Positions 54,165-61,885 are shown, numbered from the stretch's first letter. The stretch is 64,000 bases of DNA from Panacagrimonas sp965216845 (GCA_965216845.1 OZ244200.1:1488001-1552000); one strand, 5' to 3'. Numbers and translations: made by a program. Notes: generated by a model from the letters alone, not told the origin.

Positions 54165-54522
54165 ACCGAATGCAGCACGAAGCGCGCGGGGGACTGTCAA
54201 TGCCGGAGCCGAAGCTGACCCAGAGCTGGAGCGATGTCGCGCCCGGCAAGACGATGGCGATGCGGTTCCGGTCGTCGTGGACATATTCCATGCTCACGCT
54301 GTATTCAGCTTCTCCCAACGCCGGCCGGGGGGGCGGTAGGCATCGGTGACCGTCTTGGTTGTAAATGCCGCCGCCGCTCACGCTATTGATCACCGCATGA
54401 TAGCTGTCGCTGAAGCTGTCGGTGTCGTGCACGGCTTGCGTCAAACGCCCTGCGGCGTCGTAGCCGTATTCCCAGTCGGCGCCGTCTCCGTTCCAGTCGG
54501 TGATGCGGCCGGCGTTCGCTTC
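54165..54522 (-). pseudogene. RHS/YD-repeat protein fragment
   Basis: Reading the minus strand from 54522, the frame encodes GRITDWNGDGADWEYGYDAAGRLTQAV and, further on, YVHDDRNRIAIVL, both typical RHS/YD repeats. About 120 residues are recognisable. The frame runs on into antisense of the permease gene and has no start of its own, so this is a remnant of a larger polymorphic toxin or wall-associated RHS protein cut at the permease stop. Confidence 0.75.
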
Positions 54523-54637
54523 AAATGGCTTAAAGGGTAAAGCGTCAACGTAATTCAAGACGCAACCGGTGCAGCGCCTTTTGCGCTTCAGCCCGTTGTT
54601 TAGCGCAAGTCCCGTCGGGCATGGAGTCTCCAGAACG

Positions 54638-54660
54638 AAAAAAACCGCCGGAAAGGCGGG
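54638..54660 (-). terminator. Minus-strand intrinsic terminator without an obvious gene
   Basis: Read on the minus strand: CCGCC, loop TTTCC, GGCGG, then seven T. No minus-strand gene now ends here, since the plus-strand toxin gene starts just to the right. It is probably a relic of a gene displaced by the toxin-antitoxin module. Confidence 0.7.
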
Positions 54661-54690
54661 TTCAGGGGATAGAGCGCGGGTACAGAAATC

Positions 54691-54714
54691 TTGACAAAAT
54701 GTCATGTATTTTGT
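54691..54714 (+). promoter_or_regulatory. Promoter and operator of the higBA module
   Basis: TTGACA (54691-54696) forms a -35 box. Overlapping it is the perfect inverted repeat ACAAAAT-N7-ATTTTGT (54694-54714), a likely binding site for the HigA-type antitoxin encoded 330 bp downstream. This is the standard place for toxin-antitoxin autorepression. Confidence 0.7.
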
Positions 54715-54726
54715 ACACGTTCATTG

Positions 54727-55041
54727 ATGCAAACCCTAATCTTCATGGGCACCAGCCGCGACGACATGCGGGACTTTCCAGCAGATGCTCGCCGCGAAAT
54801 GGGCCGTCAGTTACTCCGCGTTCAGTTCGGTGCTGACCCTGAGAACTGGAAGCCGATGAAGACGGTTGGCAAGGGTGTGCGTGAAGTTCGGATCAGTGTC
54901 AATGGTCAGTTCCGCGTGTTTTACGTCGCGAACATTGGTAACGCTGTCTACGTACTGCACGCTTTCCAGAAAAAGGGGCAGAAGACCAGCCCGAAGGAAA
55001 TTGCCTTGGGTCGGCAGCGATTCAGGCAGATCGGAGAATGA
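54727..55041 (+). CDS. higB: HigB/Gp49-type (RelE superfamily) toxin
   Basis: 104 aa from the ATG at 54727. The C-terminal half, FRVFYVANIGNAVYVLHAFQKKGQKTSPKEIALGRQRF, is the signature of phage Gp49-like/HigB toxins, ribosome-dependent mRNA endonucleases. REVRISVNGQFRVFYV holds the conserved basic residues. The toxin gene precedes the antitoxin with 1 bp between them, the usual higBA order. Confidence 0.9.
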   Translation: MQTLIFMGTSRDDMRDFPADARREMGRQLLRVQFGADPENWKPMKTVGKGVREVRISVNGQFRVFYVANIGNAVYVLHAFQKKGQKTSPKEIALGRQRFRQIGE

Positions 55042-55042
55042 A

Positions 55043-55324
55043 ATGAGCGACAAGATGACAGTGAGCTGCGGCAACGTGTTTGAAGATTTAGGCTTTCCGC
55101 CCGATGAAGCAGCCGCCATGCTGGCGCGTGAAACGCTGATCATTGCACTTGAAAAAGAGCTGCGGCGGCGCGGTTTGAAACAGCAGGCGCTGGCTGATGA
55201 GCTGGGCGTGCCACGCACGCGCATTTCAGAAGTGCTGAACCACAAGACCGACCGCTTCAGTGCGGACAAACTAGTCAGCCTCTTGCACCGCGCAGGCAAA
55301 CGTGTGGAAATCCGCGTGAGCTAA
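55043..55324 (+). CDS. higA: HigA-type XRE antitoxin
   Basis: 93 aa from the ATG at 55043. A helix-turn-helix of the XRE type (about residues 44-85) has LKQQALADELGVPRTRISEVLNHKTDRFSADKLVSLL. The N-terminal part (about 1-40) probably binds the toxin. It neutralises the neighbouring HigB and should repress the operon through the upstream palindrome. Confidence 0.9.
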   Translation: MSDKMTVSCGNVFEDLGFPPDEAAAMLARETLIIALEKELRRRGLKQQALADELGVPRTRISEVLNHKTDRFSADKLVSLLHRAGKRVEIRVS

Positions 55325-55330
55325 GCCAAT

Positions 55331-56152
55331 AGTGTAATGACCCAGCGTTTTCTGCGCAGGTCATGCTGCTAATTTGAATGTTAGTGCGGGTGTTTTCATC
55401 TTCAGTGCTTGGTGAGGTCTTCTATGGTTATAGAAGCCGTTCCAGCCGGTGATGCGGTCAAAGTGTTCGTCAAATAGTGCAATTAGTAAAGCGTCACGGT
55501 AAATCCCGTTGGGCCAGATCGTGCTGTAGCTGATCCGCGAGGCATCGTCGATGGCGACATGCACGTATTCCCAGCCGGCACCGATCGAGTCCTTGCGCCG
55601 CTCATTGGTCACGCGGTGGCCCGGCTTGTTGAAACGCGCGAGCTTCTTGATGTCCAGATGGATCATCTCGCCTGCACGCTCGCGGGTGTAGCGCGTGATC
55701 TCAGGCGCAGGCTCCAGCGCCGACAGGCGGTTGATCCCAGCCTGCTTGGCAATGCGTCCAACGGTGCTGACCGATACGCCCAGTTCCAGGCTGATCCAGC
55801 GATATGTGCGTCGTTGTCGGCGCAAGTCAACGACCTGCTTGCGCAGCGCCTCCGAGGTTGTCTTCGGATGAGTGTGCGGTCGTGACGGGCGATCCTCCAA
55901 GCCCGCGTCGCCTTCCTCACGATGGCGAGCGAGCCATTTGTAGGCTGGGCGTGGACTCACGCCCTCAGCCTGGGCAGCTTCGGTCACGCGCAGGCCATCG
56001 CGGTCAACACGCTGGACCAGCAGGGCGCGACTATGCGGTGTCAATCGGGCATTCTTGTGGCTGTTCACTCGGGCTTCTCCTGAAGGTGGATTGGTTCGCA
56101 CCTCCAATCTTCTTGAGTTGCCCCGAGTGAACAACCTATTTAGAGATCACAC
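55331..56152 (-). mobile_element. Truncated, apparently chimaeric IS481-type insertion sequence
   Basis: The outer ends read TGTAATGACCCAGC on the left and, in reverse complement, TGTGATCTCTAAATAGG on the right: both begin TGTRAT, but they do not match as inverted repeats. The element is about 0.8 kb, where IS481 elements are usually near 1.0-1.1 kb. Together with the fused transposase frame this suggests a deletion joining halves of two related elements. No target duplication is evident. Confidence 0.65.
55361..56068 (-). pseudogene. IS481-family transposase with internal deletion
   Basis: 235 aa from a GTG at 56068. The N-terminal half (NSHKNARLTPHSRALLVQRV, the HTH region and RYTRERAGEMIHLDIKKLARF) is typical IS481, including the first catalytic aspartate. 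After SYSTI the sequence jumps to a C-terminal NGFYNHRRPHQALKMKTPA segment. The TDNG aspartate and the catalytic glutamate are missing, so the DDE site is incomplete and the protein cannot transpose. Confidence 0.85.
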
Positions 56153-56160
56153 CTAGGGCG

Positions 56161-56874
56161 TTAGCGTAATCTCCACTGGACCGGCAGATTAATCGGCTCG
56201 CTGAGCCCCGTGACGCCTGGATCGTTTGGAAATGCGCGCCGGGCGGTGACGGTTGTCGGTGTTACGGAATCCACGCAAGCGTTTGAGGTGCGAACCGACA
56301 GCCTTGAAATCTCAACCGCTGGTTCATCAGCCGCTACGTAGTATGTGCTTTCGTCAGAATGCCGCGAATACACGATCCCGTTGGCAAAGTTGGTCTCCAT
56401 ATCGATCACATAAGCCTGACCCTGGCATCCGGGTTGCGTAAATTGCTCACCGCATGCCCCGAAGCCATCGAAATCTTGATTAAAGGCGAGTAGGTAGCCG
56501 GTCGAAGACAACAGTGTGTGGACTCCTGAAAAGCTGGAGCAATGGGTATTGAAGTTCCCACTCCCTAGGTACGCCCCGATAGGCGCACCGCTGGCGTCAT
56601 ATAGCCATGGCGAGCCAAAGCCGGAGCCACCGCCCGGTGCAGGCAGCTCGAGTGCAGAAATACGTGTGTCGTGGCCGGCAACATCGGCTTGTATCTGCCC
56701 GATCGCGCTGTCATTGGCGTTAATGCCGGACTCCAACGCCTCGAAATTTTCGTTGACCTCTGATGCCTTCGCCACTTGCCCACTGGAAAACTGATTCGGG
56801 ACATCAACCGCACTAGCGGTCGAAATCATCGCGGCAAGACAGGCGGCACCGCTAAATCGTTTGCTTAGTTCCAT
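56161..56874 (-). CDS. Exported protein of unknown function
   Basis: 237 aa from the ATG at 56874, with a signal peptide (about 1-23, ending STASA). The mature N-terminus has VPNQFSSGQVAKASEVNENFEALESGINAN, a short coiled-coil motif common in secreted proteins of marine and soil proteobacteria. The rest is rich in Gly, Ser and aromatic residues with four cysteines, as in an extracellular beta domain. No function can be named. It overlaps the lipoprotein gene upstream by 10 nt, and the two are probably co-transcribed. Confidence 0.65.
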   Translation of the reverse strand: MELSKRFSGAACLAAMISTASAVDVPNQFSSGQVAKASEVNENFEALESGINANDSAIGQIQADVAGHDTRISALELPAPGGGSGFGSPWLYDASGAPIGAYLGSGNFNTHCSSFSGVHTLLSSTGYLLAFNQDFDGFGACGEQFTQPGCQGQAYVIDMETNFANGIVYSRHSDESTYYVAADEPAVEISRLSVRTSNACVDSVTPTTVTARRAFPNDPGVTGLSEPINLPVQWRLR

Positions 56875-57140
56875 ATTGTTGAGTCCCATTGTCCGTTGTC
56901 CCAAGTGAGGTCATCCACTGTCGGTGGTGGTGGTGGTGGTGGTGGTGGTGGTGGTGGTGGTGATGTTGTGTCGCCACCTGTGCCCGCGCCATCACCAGAG
57001 CCAGAAGATCCGCCGCCGCATGCGGAAAGCGCCAATGCGCCGCAAAGCAGCAAAACCAGGCACGGTGCCCTGCTAGATCGAACACCTGAATCCGGTTTGA
57101 CGTTGAAGGGCATGGCGAGTCGCGTCTGAAAATGGCGCAT
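56865..57140 (-). CDS. Small polyproline lipoprotein
   Basis: 91 aa (82 if the ATG at 57113 is used). A hydrophobic signal with lipobox LSAC is followed by a Gly/Ser stretch, 13 consecutive prolines and a short tail ending WDNGQWDSTIWN. The proline tract is encoded by a pure trinucleotide repeat that could change length without shifting the frame. It precedes and overlaps the exported protein gene. The function is unknown. Confidence 0.6.
   Translation of the reverse strand: MRHFQTRLAMPFNVKPDSGVRSSRAPCLVLLLCGALALSACGGGSSGSGDGAGTGGDTTSPPPPPPPPPPPPPTVDDLTWDNGQWDSTIWN
56923..56961. repeat. Trinucleotide repeat (GGT)13
   Basis: Thirteen perfect GGT units on the plus strand encode the polyproline tract of the lipoprotein on the minus strand. 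A pure 39-bp microsatellite is prone to slippage in steps of one residue. Confidence 0.95.
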
Positions 57141-57235
57141 TTAGGCTGACGCCTTTGTGACTACTTGCAGCAAATCTTCAGATGAAAGGCAGGCTTTAGC
57201 GCGACCAGCGAAACCGGTATTACGTTATTACGGTT

Positions 57236-57998
57236 ATTACGGTGACATGATACTGTTTGCACAATAAATGTCCCCAACCCGAACTCCCCATGGCACGCAT
57301 CGCCCGGATCGTCATCCCTGGTGCCCCCCACCACATTACGCAAAGGGGGAACCGACGACAGGAGATATTTTCCGAAGCGGACGACTACGCCCTCTACCGA
57401 GATTTGATGGCGGAATCCTGCCGGCGGGCAGGGGTCGAGGTATGGTCATACTGCCTCATGCCCAATCACGTCCACTTGGCGATGGTGCCCAGCACGGAAG
57501 ACGGTCTTGCTCGTGCGGTCGGTGAGACGCATCGGCGCTACAGTGCCTACATCAATGCCCGCCTCCGAGTGACCGGTCACCTGTTTCAGAGCCGCTTCAA
57601 CTCAGTGGCTATGGATGAGGCGCACTGGATGGCCGCCGCCCGATATATCGCGATGAATCCGGTGAAAGCGGGATTGGTCGCGCATCCCTGGGACTGGCCG
57701 TGGTCCAGCAGTCCTGCCCATATTCTCGGCAAGGATGACGCCTTGGTCAGCGTAGCGCCGCTGCTGGAACGCGTACACAGCGCTCAGGCGTATCTGGAAC
57801 TCGAGGTGGAGCCGGACTATGAGCAAGCGCTGACGCGCGGACAGCGCATCGGGCGTCCCTTGATGCCGCGCACCGTGTTGGAAGAACTGGAGCGAAAGAC
57901 GGGGCATTCAATACTGCCGAGAAAGCGGGGGAGAAAGCCGAAGCAGCGAGAGGAAGGAGGCAGCAGCTAATAGGTAATTGGTATCATGTCACCGTAAT
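57236..57998 (+). mobile_element. RAYT cassette bounded by an 18-bp perfect inverted repeat
   Basis: ATTACGGTGACATGATAC at 57236-57253 recurs as its exact reverse complement at 57981-57998, enclosing only the RAYT gene. ATTACG is tandemly repeated on the left side and GTAATCCAATG on the right side. The right repeat lies 12 bp before the second permease-tail copy. Confidence 0.85.
57290..57970 (+). CDS. REP-associated tyrosine transposase (RAYT, Y1 family)
   Basis: 226 aa from the ATG at 57290; a TTG at 57257 is less likely. The catalytic HxH is in YCLMPNHVHLAMVPS and the tyrosine candidate in HRRYSAYINARLRVTGHLFQSRF. GAPHHITQRGNRRQ at the N-terminus and the NPVKAGLV segment identify the TnpA-REP family, which processes single-stranded REP hairpins. 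The basic C-terminus (PRKRGRKPKQR) is typical. It has no second ORF and is a domesticated or solitary element. Confidence 0.92.
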   Translation: MARIARIVIPGAPHHITQRGNRRQEIFSEADDYALYRDLMAESCRRAGVEVWSYCLMPNHVHLAMVPSTEDGLARAVGETHRRYSAYINARLRVTGHLFQSRFNSVAMDEAHWMAAARYIAMNPVKAGLVAHPWDWPWSSSPAHILGKDDALVSVAPLLERVHSAQAYLELEVEPDYEQALTRGQRIGRPLMPRTVLEELERKTGHSILPRKRGRKPKQREEGGSS

Positions 57999-58010
57999 CC
58001 AATGGTAATC

Positions 58011-58148
58011 CAATGGAGCAGTCTGATGGTGTTGGCGATCCTGTTTGCCGGCTCGCTGTTACGGCGTGGTGGCCGACGCCTGGTCGGCGGCCTGTTTGAA
58101 AGCGCGCCGCATGATCACGGACACCAAGCGTCGCAGGCGCCGGCATAA
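58011..58148 (+). repeat. Right copy of the permease-tail direct repeat (gene remnant)
   Basis: In frame this encodes SSLMVLAILFAGSLLRR followed by GGRRLVGGLFESAPHDH, then GHQASQAPA and a stop, corresponding to the last residues of the permease at 52395-54164. No start or upstream permease sequence exists here; the RAYT right repeat ends 12 bp before it. Confidence 0.92.
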
Positions 58149-58157
58149 GCGTTTTCC

Positions 58158-58883
58158 CTAGAACCGATAATTGATGCCGACGCGCAACACCGGCCAGAAG
58201 CGGTAGTCGTCGGCCTTGTCTTCCAGATCCTGGCGTTCGCGTTCCAGCTCATTTTGAAAGGCAATGGCGCGCGGGTCGGCGCTGTTGACGTCAAAGCCCT
58301 CCGGCCCCGCCGGTGAACAGCCCGGATCCAGGGTTGCGTCGCAGGCGATGCCGCTGGCACGGACGCTCACCTCTGGGGACTGGGTAAACATCACGCCCAA
58401 ATCTGCGCTTAAGCCCCAACCGCGAGTGTTGTTGGTGCCGCCCCAGCCGATGCCCAGATACGGCGCGGCACCGCCCAGATCGACGTCGCTGTCCAGGTTC
58501 AGGTCCGCGCGAAATACACGGCCGCCGATTTCGTAGTCATCCTGGCCGTTGGCTTCCAGGTCGATATCCGGCGCCGAGGTATACAAGCCGGCGGTGATGC
58601 GAAACGCCCCGGCGTTGGGTTTGAGGTCCAACACCAAACGGGCGCTGGAAAAGCGTACCGTGGCGTCGTAATCAATGCCTTCCTGGGTGCTGGAAAACTC
58701 CGGCCGGCCAAAGCTGCCGCCCAGCCGCAGGTCGACATAGGGCGTGACCGGTAGCGCCATGTCGATGCTGGCGCCATCGGTGCCGATGTTGCTGCCGACG
58801 GTGACGCTGGCGCGCTCGGTCTGTGCGTTTGCCGCGGCCGCAGAAAGTGCCAACGCGCTCAGTGCAAGCCATTTGTTTTTCAT
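58158..58883 (-). CDS. Outer-membrane beta-barrel protein
   Basis: 241 aa with a signal peptide (1-20, ANA-Q). Alternating amphipathic strands run through the protein and it ends VGINYRF, with the terminal phenylalanine needed for BAM recognition. A charged, non-barrel segment (ELERERQDLEDKADDYRF) precedes the last strand. Eight-strand barrels of this kind include OmpW/OmpA-like porins; no specific family is evident. The start codon overlaps the stop of the DAHP synthase gene. Confidence 0.72.
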   Translation of the reverse strand: MKNKWLALSALALSAAAANAQTERASVTVGSNIGTDGASIDMALPVTPYVDLRLGGSFGRPEFSSTQEGIDYDATVRFSSARLVLDLKPNAGAFRITAGLYTSAPDIDLEANGQDDYEIGGRVFRADLNLDSDVDLGGAAPYLGIGWGGTNNTRGWGLSADLGVMFTQSPEVSVRASGIACDATLDPGCSPAGPEGFDVNSADPRAIAFQNELERERQDLEDKADDYRFWPVLRVGINYRF

Positions 58884-60268
58884 TATCTGGGTGTCTCCAT
58901 TGCCTTTGCGTTGGCACTATTTTGACAGTCTTTGTGCTGCGCGATGTGCAGTGCCAGCTCCAGCGCCTGTTCGTAATTCAGACGCGGATCGACCCGTGAG
59001 CGATAGGCGCGACTCAAGTCGGCCTCACTCAAGTCTCGCGCGCCGCCCACGCATTCGGTGACGTTTTCACCCGTCAACTCCAGATGCACGCCGCCGAGGA
59101 TCGAACCACATTGCGCGTGAATGGCAAAGGCCTGCGTCAACTCCTGCTGGATGTCGTCGAAGCGGCGCGTCTTGAGGCCGGAGGCGGTGGATTGCGTATT
59201 GCCGTGCATGGGGTCGCAAATCCACAGCACCTGATGTCCGGCGCGCTGTACCGCTTCGATCAAGGGCGGCAGTTTTTCCGCGATTTGCGGCGCGCCCATG
59301 CGATGAATCAGGCTCAGACGCCCCGGTTCCTGAGTGGGGTTGAGCTGTTCGCATAGGCCCAGCAGCCAGTCCTTGTTCATCGCGGGCCCGATCTTGACCC
59401 CCATCGGATTGCGGATGCCGCGGCAATATTCAAGGTGCGCACCGTCCAGTGCCGCGGTGCGCATGCCAATCCAGGGATAATGCGCGGACAGGTTGTACCA
59501 GCCCTGCTTGCGCGGAACGGTTCGCGTCTGTGCCTGTTCAGCGTGCAACAACAGCGCTTCGTGGCCGGTGAAGAAATCGACCCGGCTCAGCTCATGCAGC
59601 TCGCCGCCGGCCAGGGTTTCCATGAATCGCAGCGAGTCGCCAATGGCGTCGACACGTGCCTGATATTCCGCCGCCAGCTTTGCGTGCTCCACCCAGGCCA
59701 GATCCCAGTACTCCGGATGATGCAGGTCCGCGAATCCACCATCGACCAGGCCACGAACAAAGTTGATGGTCATGGCCGAACGCACATGGCCTTCGATCAA
59801 TCGGCGCGGATCGGGTCGGCGTGCGTTCTCGGTAAATTGCGGGGCGTTCACCAGGTCGCCGCGATAAGACGGCAGGCTGACGCCGTCGCGGGTTTCCATA
59901 TCCGCCGAGCGCGGTTTGGCGTACTGGCCGGCGAAGCGGCCAATGCGGGTCACCGGTTTGCCCAAGCCGTGCACCAGCACCAGCGACATCTGCAACAGCA
60001 CCTTGAGCCGATTGGCGATGATATCGGGCTGGCAATCGGCAAAGGATTCGGCGCAGTCGCCGCCCTGCAGCACAAATCGCTTTGCCTGTTGCGCTTCGGC
60101 CAATTGCTGGCGCAGGTTGTCGATCTCAAATGAAGTGACCAGCGGCGGAAGCCGGGACAATTCGGTCAGCGCTTGTTGCAGTGCTTGTGAATCCGGGTAG
60201 TTCGGCTGTTGCACCGCCGGCCGCTGCGTCCACGAATCGAGCTGCCAATCCTGCGGGGTCTGATGCAT
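58883..60268 (-). CDS. Class II 3-deoxy-7-phosphoheptulonate synthase
   Basis: 461 aa from the ATG at 60268 (a GTG two codons upstream is possible). The plant/microbial type II family is recognised by QGGDCAESFADC, RIGRFAGQYAKPRSADME, YRGDLVN, the KIGPAMNKDWLL segment, WICDPMHGNT and GGVHLELTGENVTECVGG. It catalyses the first step of the shikimate pathway. It is divergent from the hsp20 gene. Confidence 0.95.
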   Translation of the reverse strand: MHQTPQDWQLDSWTQRPAVQQPNYPDSQALQQALTELSRLPPLVTSFEIDNLRQQLAEAQQAKRFVLQGGDCAESFADCQPDIIANRLKVLLQMSLVLVHGLGKPVTRIGRFAGQYAKPRSADMETRDGVSLPSYRGDLVNAPQFTENARRPDPRRLIEGHVRSAMTINFVRGLVDGGFADLHHPEYWDLAWVEHAKLAAEYQARVDAIGDSLRFMETLAGGELHELSRVDFFTGHEALLLHAEQAQTRTVPRKQGWYNLSAHYPWIGMRTAALDGAHLEYCRGIRNPMGVKIGPAMNKDWLLGLCEQLNPTQEPGRLSLIHRMGAPQIAEKLPPLIEAVQRAGHQVLWICDPMHGNTQSTASGLKTRRFDDIQQELTQAFAIHAQCGSILGGVHLELTGENVTECVGGARDLSEADLSRAYRSRVDPRLNYEQALELALHIAQHKDCQNSANAKAMETPR

Positions 60269-60335
60269 GTCCACGACGGGCCTGAGTGTGCCTGCGAGTA
60301 TACGCGCCGGTCGTTGGTTTTTCGGTGCAAAACGC

Positions 60336-60366
60336 CTTGAAAACCTTGCGGGGCACCCTAGATTTC
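60336..60366 (+). promoter_or_regulatory. Candidate heat-shock (sigma-32) promoter for hsp20
   Basis: CTTGAAA (60336-60342), a 13-bp spacer and ACCCTAGATTT resemble CTTGAAA-N13/14-CCCCATnT. It lies about 45 bp upstream of the small heat-shock gene; the -10 fit is partial. Confidence 0.55.
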
Positions 60367-60410
60367 AGGCATGCGGGAATGGTCCCGAACAACACCCAAG
60401 GAGGTTTGTC

Positions 60411-60857
60411 ATGAACGTATTGCGATATCAGCAACCCTGGTCCTTGCAACAGGATTTCATGAATGAAGTTGGCCGGTTTTTCGACCGCGTGGGCGCCAGT
60501 TCCAACGACGCATCCAGCGGCGCTACCGCAGATTGGACGCCGTCGGTGGACATTGCCGAGTATCCGGATCGCTTTGTTCTTTTTGCCGATGTCCCCGGCG
60601 TTGATCCAGCCAGCATTGAGGTGACGCTGGACAAAGGTGTGCTGACGCTGACCGGTTCGCGGGAAAAAGCGGTTGAGGGTGAAGGTGTCGAGCGTCGCCG
60701 CCTTGAACGGGCGCAAGGGCGTTTCCACCGTCGTTTCTCGCTGCCGGACACTGTGGATGCGGAAACCGTTTCCGCCAGTGGCAAGAACGGCGTGCTGGAG
60801 ATTTCCATTCCCAAGCGCGCCGCTTCTCAACCAAGGCGGATTACCGTCAATGCCTGA
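60411..60857 (+). CDS. Hsp20-family small heat-shock protein
   Basis: 148 aa from the ATG at 60411, which has a textbook AAGGAGG. The alpha-crystallin domain (about 42-135) includes PSVDIAEYPDRFVLFADVPGVDPASIEVTL, GRFHRRFSLPDTVD and the A-x-x-x-N-G-V-L motif SGKNGVLEISIPK. It holds unfolding proteins during stress. The probable sigma-32 promoter, the downstream terminator and the cbpA gene point to a small stress locus. Confidence 0.94.
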   Translation: MNVLRYQQPWSLQQDFMNEVGRFFDRVGASSNDASSGATADWTPSVDIAEYPDRFVLFADVPGVDPASIEVTLDKGVLTLTGSREKAVEGEGVERRRLERAQGRFHRRFSLPDTVDAETVSASGKNGVLEISIPKRAASQPRRITVNA

Positions 60858-60883
60858 CGCCGTGCTGGTCTAAGCTGTGAGCC

Positions 60884-60910
60884 AAGGGGCGCTTCCGGCG
60901 CCCCTTTTTT
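60884..60910 (+). terminator. Intrinsic terminator after hsp20
   Basis: The stem GGGGCGC / GCGCCCC with a 5-base loop is followed by six T. It separates hsp20 from cbpA. Confidence 0.88.
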
Positions 60911-60940
60911 GAGGCTCAGCTCCACTGATTGGACCCAAAC

Positions 60941-61828
60941 ATGGAATACAAGGATTACTACCAGGCGCTTGGCGTACCGCGGTCGGCCTCGGCGGATGAA
61001 ATTCGCAAGGCCTACCGCAAGCTGGCCAAGGAATATCACCCCGACCGCAACAAGGCCGCCGGCGCCGAAGACCGTTTCAAGACCATCAACGAGGCCAATG
61101 AGGTCTTGTCTGACCCGGAGAAGCGCCGTCAGTACGATGCCTTGGGCGCCAACTGGAAATCGGGCGCGCAATTCCGACCGCCGCCCGGTTGGGAAGGTAA
61201 CTTCGGCGGTGCACGCGGCGGTGCTGGCGGCGCGGGGTTTTCCGACTTCTTTTCCACCCTGTTCGGCGGCGGTGCGGGTGCCGATTTCGGTGGTTTTGGT
61301 GGTGCGCCGGGACAGGGCTTTCATCAGCCGCAGCCCAGTCGTGCGCGGATTCAGATCAGCCTGGAAGACTCCTTCAATGGCGCCAACCGGCAAATCAGCC
61401 TCAGCAACGGTCGCAGTCTGAACGTGCGCATCCCCAAGGGCGTGACCGAAGGTCAGACCATCCGACTCAGCGGTCAGGGCGCCGGCGGCGGCGACTTGCT
61501 GCTGGAGATCGGCTTCGCGGCGCATCCAATGTTCAAGATCAACGGCCGCGATATCGAGTCAAGTGTGGCGGTTGCGCCCTGGGAAGCGGCCTTGGGCGCA
61601 ACGGTTGCGGTTCCCACGCTGGGCGGGACGGTTGAGCTCAAGTTGCCCGCCGGGACGCAGAGCGGGCGCAAACTGCGACTCAAGGGGCGTGGATTGCCGG
61701 GCGGCACCGTCGGCGACCACACCGTGGCGATTCAGGTTCACGTCCCGCCGGCGAATACCCAGGCGCAGCAGGCAGCCTACCAAGCCTTTGCGGCGCAATT
61801 CCCTGATTTTCAACCAAGGCGGGGGTGA
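60941..61828 (+). CDS. cbpA: CbpA-like DnaJ-family co-chaperone
   Basis: 295 aa from the ATG at 60941. The J domain (1-70) has the HPD motif in KEYHPDRN, followed by a Gly/Phe-rich region (about 90-130) and the two C-terminal substrate-binding domains (FNGANRQISL, GVTEGQTIRLSGQG, LKLPAGTQSGRKLRLKGRGLPGG). No zinc-finger CxxCxGxG repeats are present, which makes it CbpA-like (type II) rather than DnaJ. It stimulates DnaK. Confidence 0.9.
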   Translation: MEYKDYYQALGVPRSASADEIRKAYRKLAKEYHPDRNKAAGAEDRFKTINEANEVLSDPEKRRQYDALGANWKSGAQFRPPPGWEGNFGGARGGAGGAGFSDFFSTLFGGGAGADFGGFGGAPGQGFHQPQPSRARIQISLEDSFNGANRQISLSNGRSLNVRIPKGVTEGQTIRLSGQGAGGGDLLLEIGFAAHPMFKINGRDIESSVAVAPWEAALGATVAVPTLGGTVELKLPAGTQSGRKLRLKGRGLPGGTVGDHTVAIQVHVPPANTQAQQAAYQAFAAQFPDFQPRRG

Positions 61829-61852
61829 GCAGACGCCGCCGGGCTGGTCCCG

Positions 61853-61858
61853 TATAAT
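61853..61858 (+). promoter_or_regulatory. -10 box (TATAAT) upstream of miaB
   Basis: A perfect TATAAT lies 27 bp before the miaB ATG; no good -35 is seen at 16-18 bp upstream. Confidence 0.45.
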
Positions 61859-61885
61859 TTCGTCCCCGAAATCACTTCCAAACGG

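Noticed and set aside
53959..54705. 248-codon minus-strand frame spanning the permease end and the island start
   Set aside because: Only the middle part is an RHS fragment. The start region and the part antisense to the permease are not one gene, so a fragment was annotated instead.
56923..56961. The GGT repeat as a CRISPR or tandem regulatory array
   Set aside because: It is a simple in-frame microsatellite encoding prolines, with no spacers.
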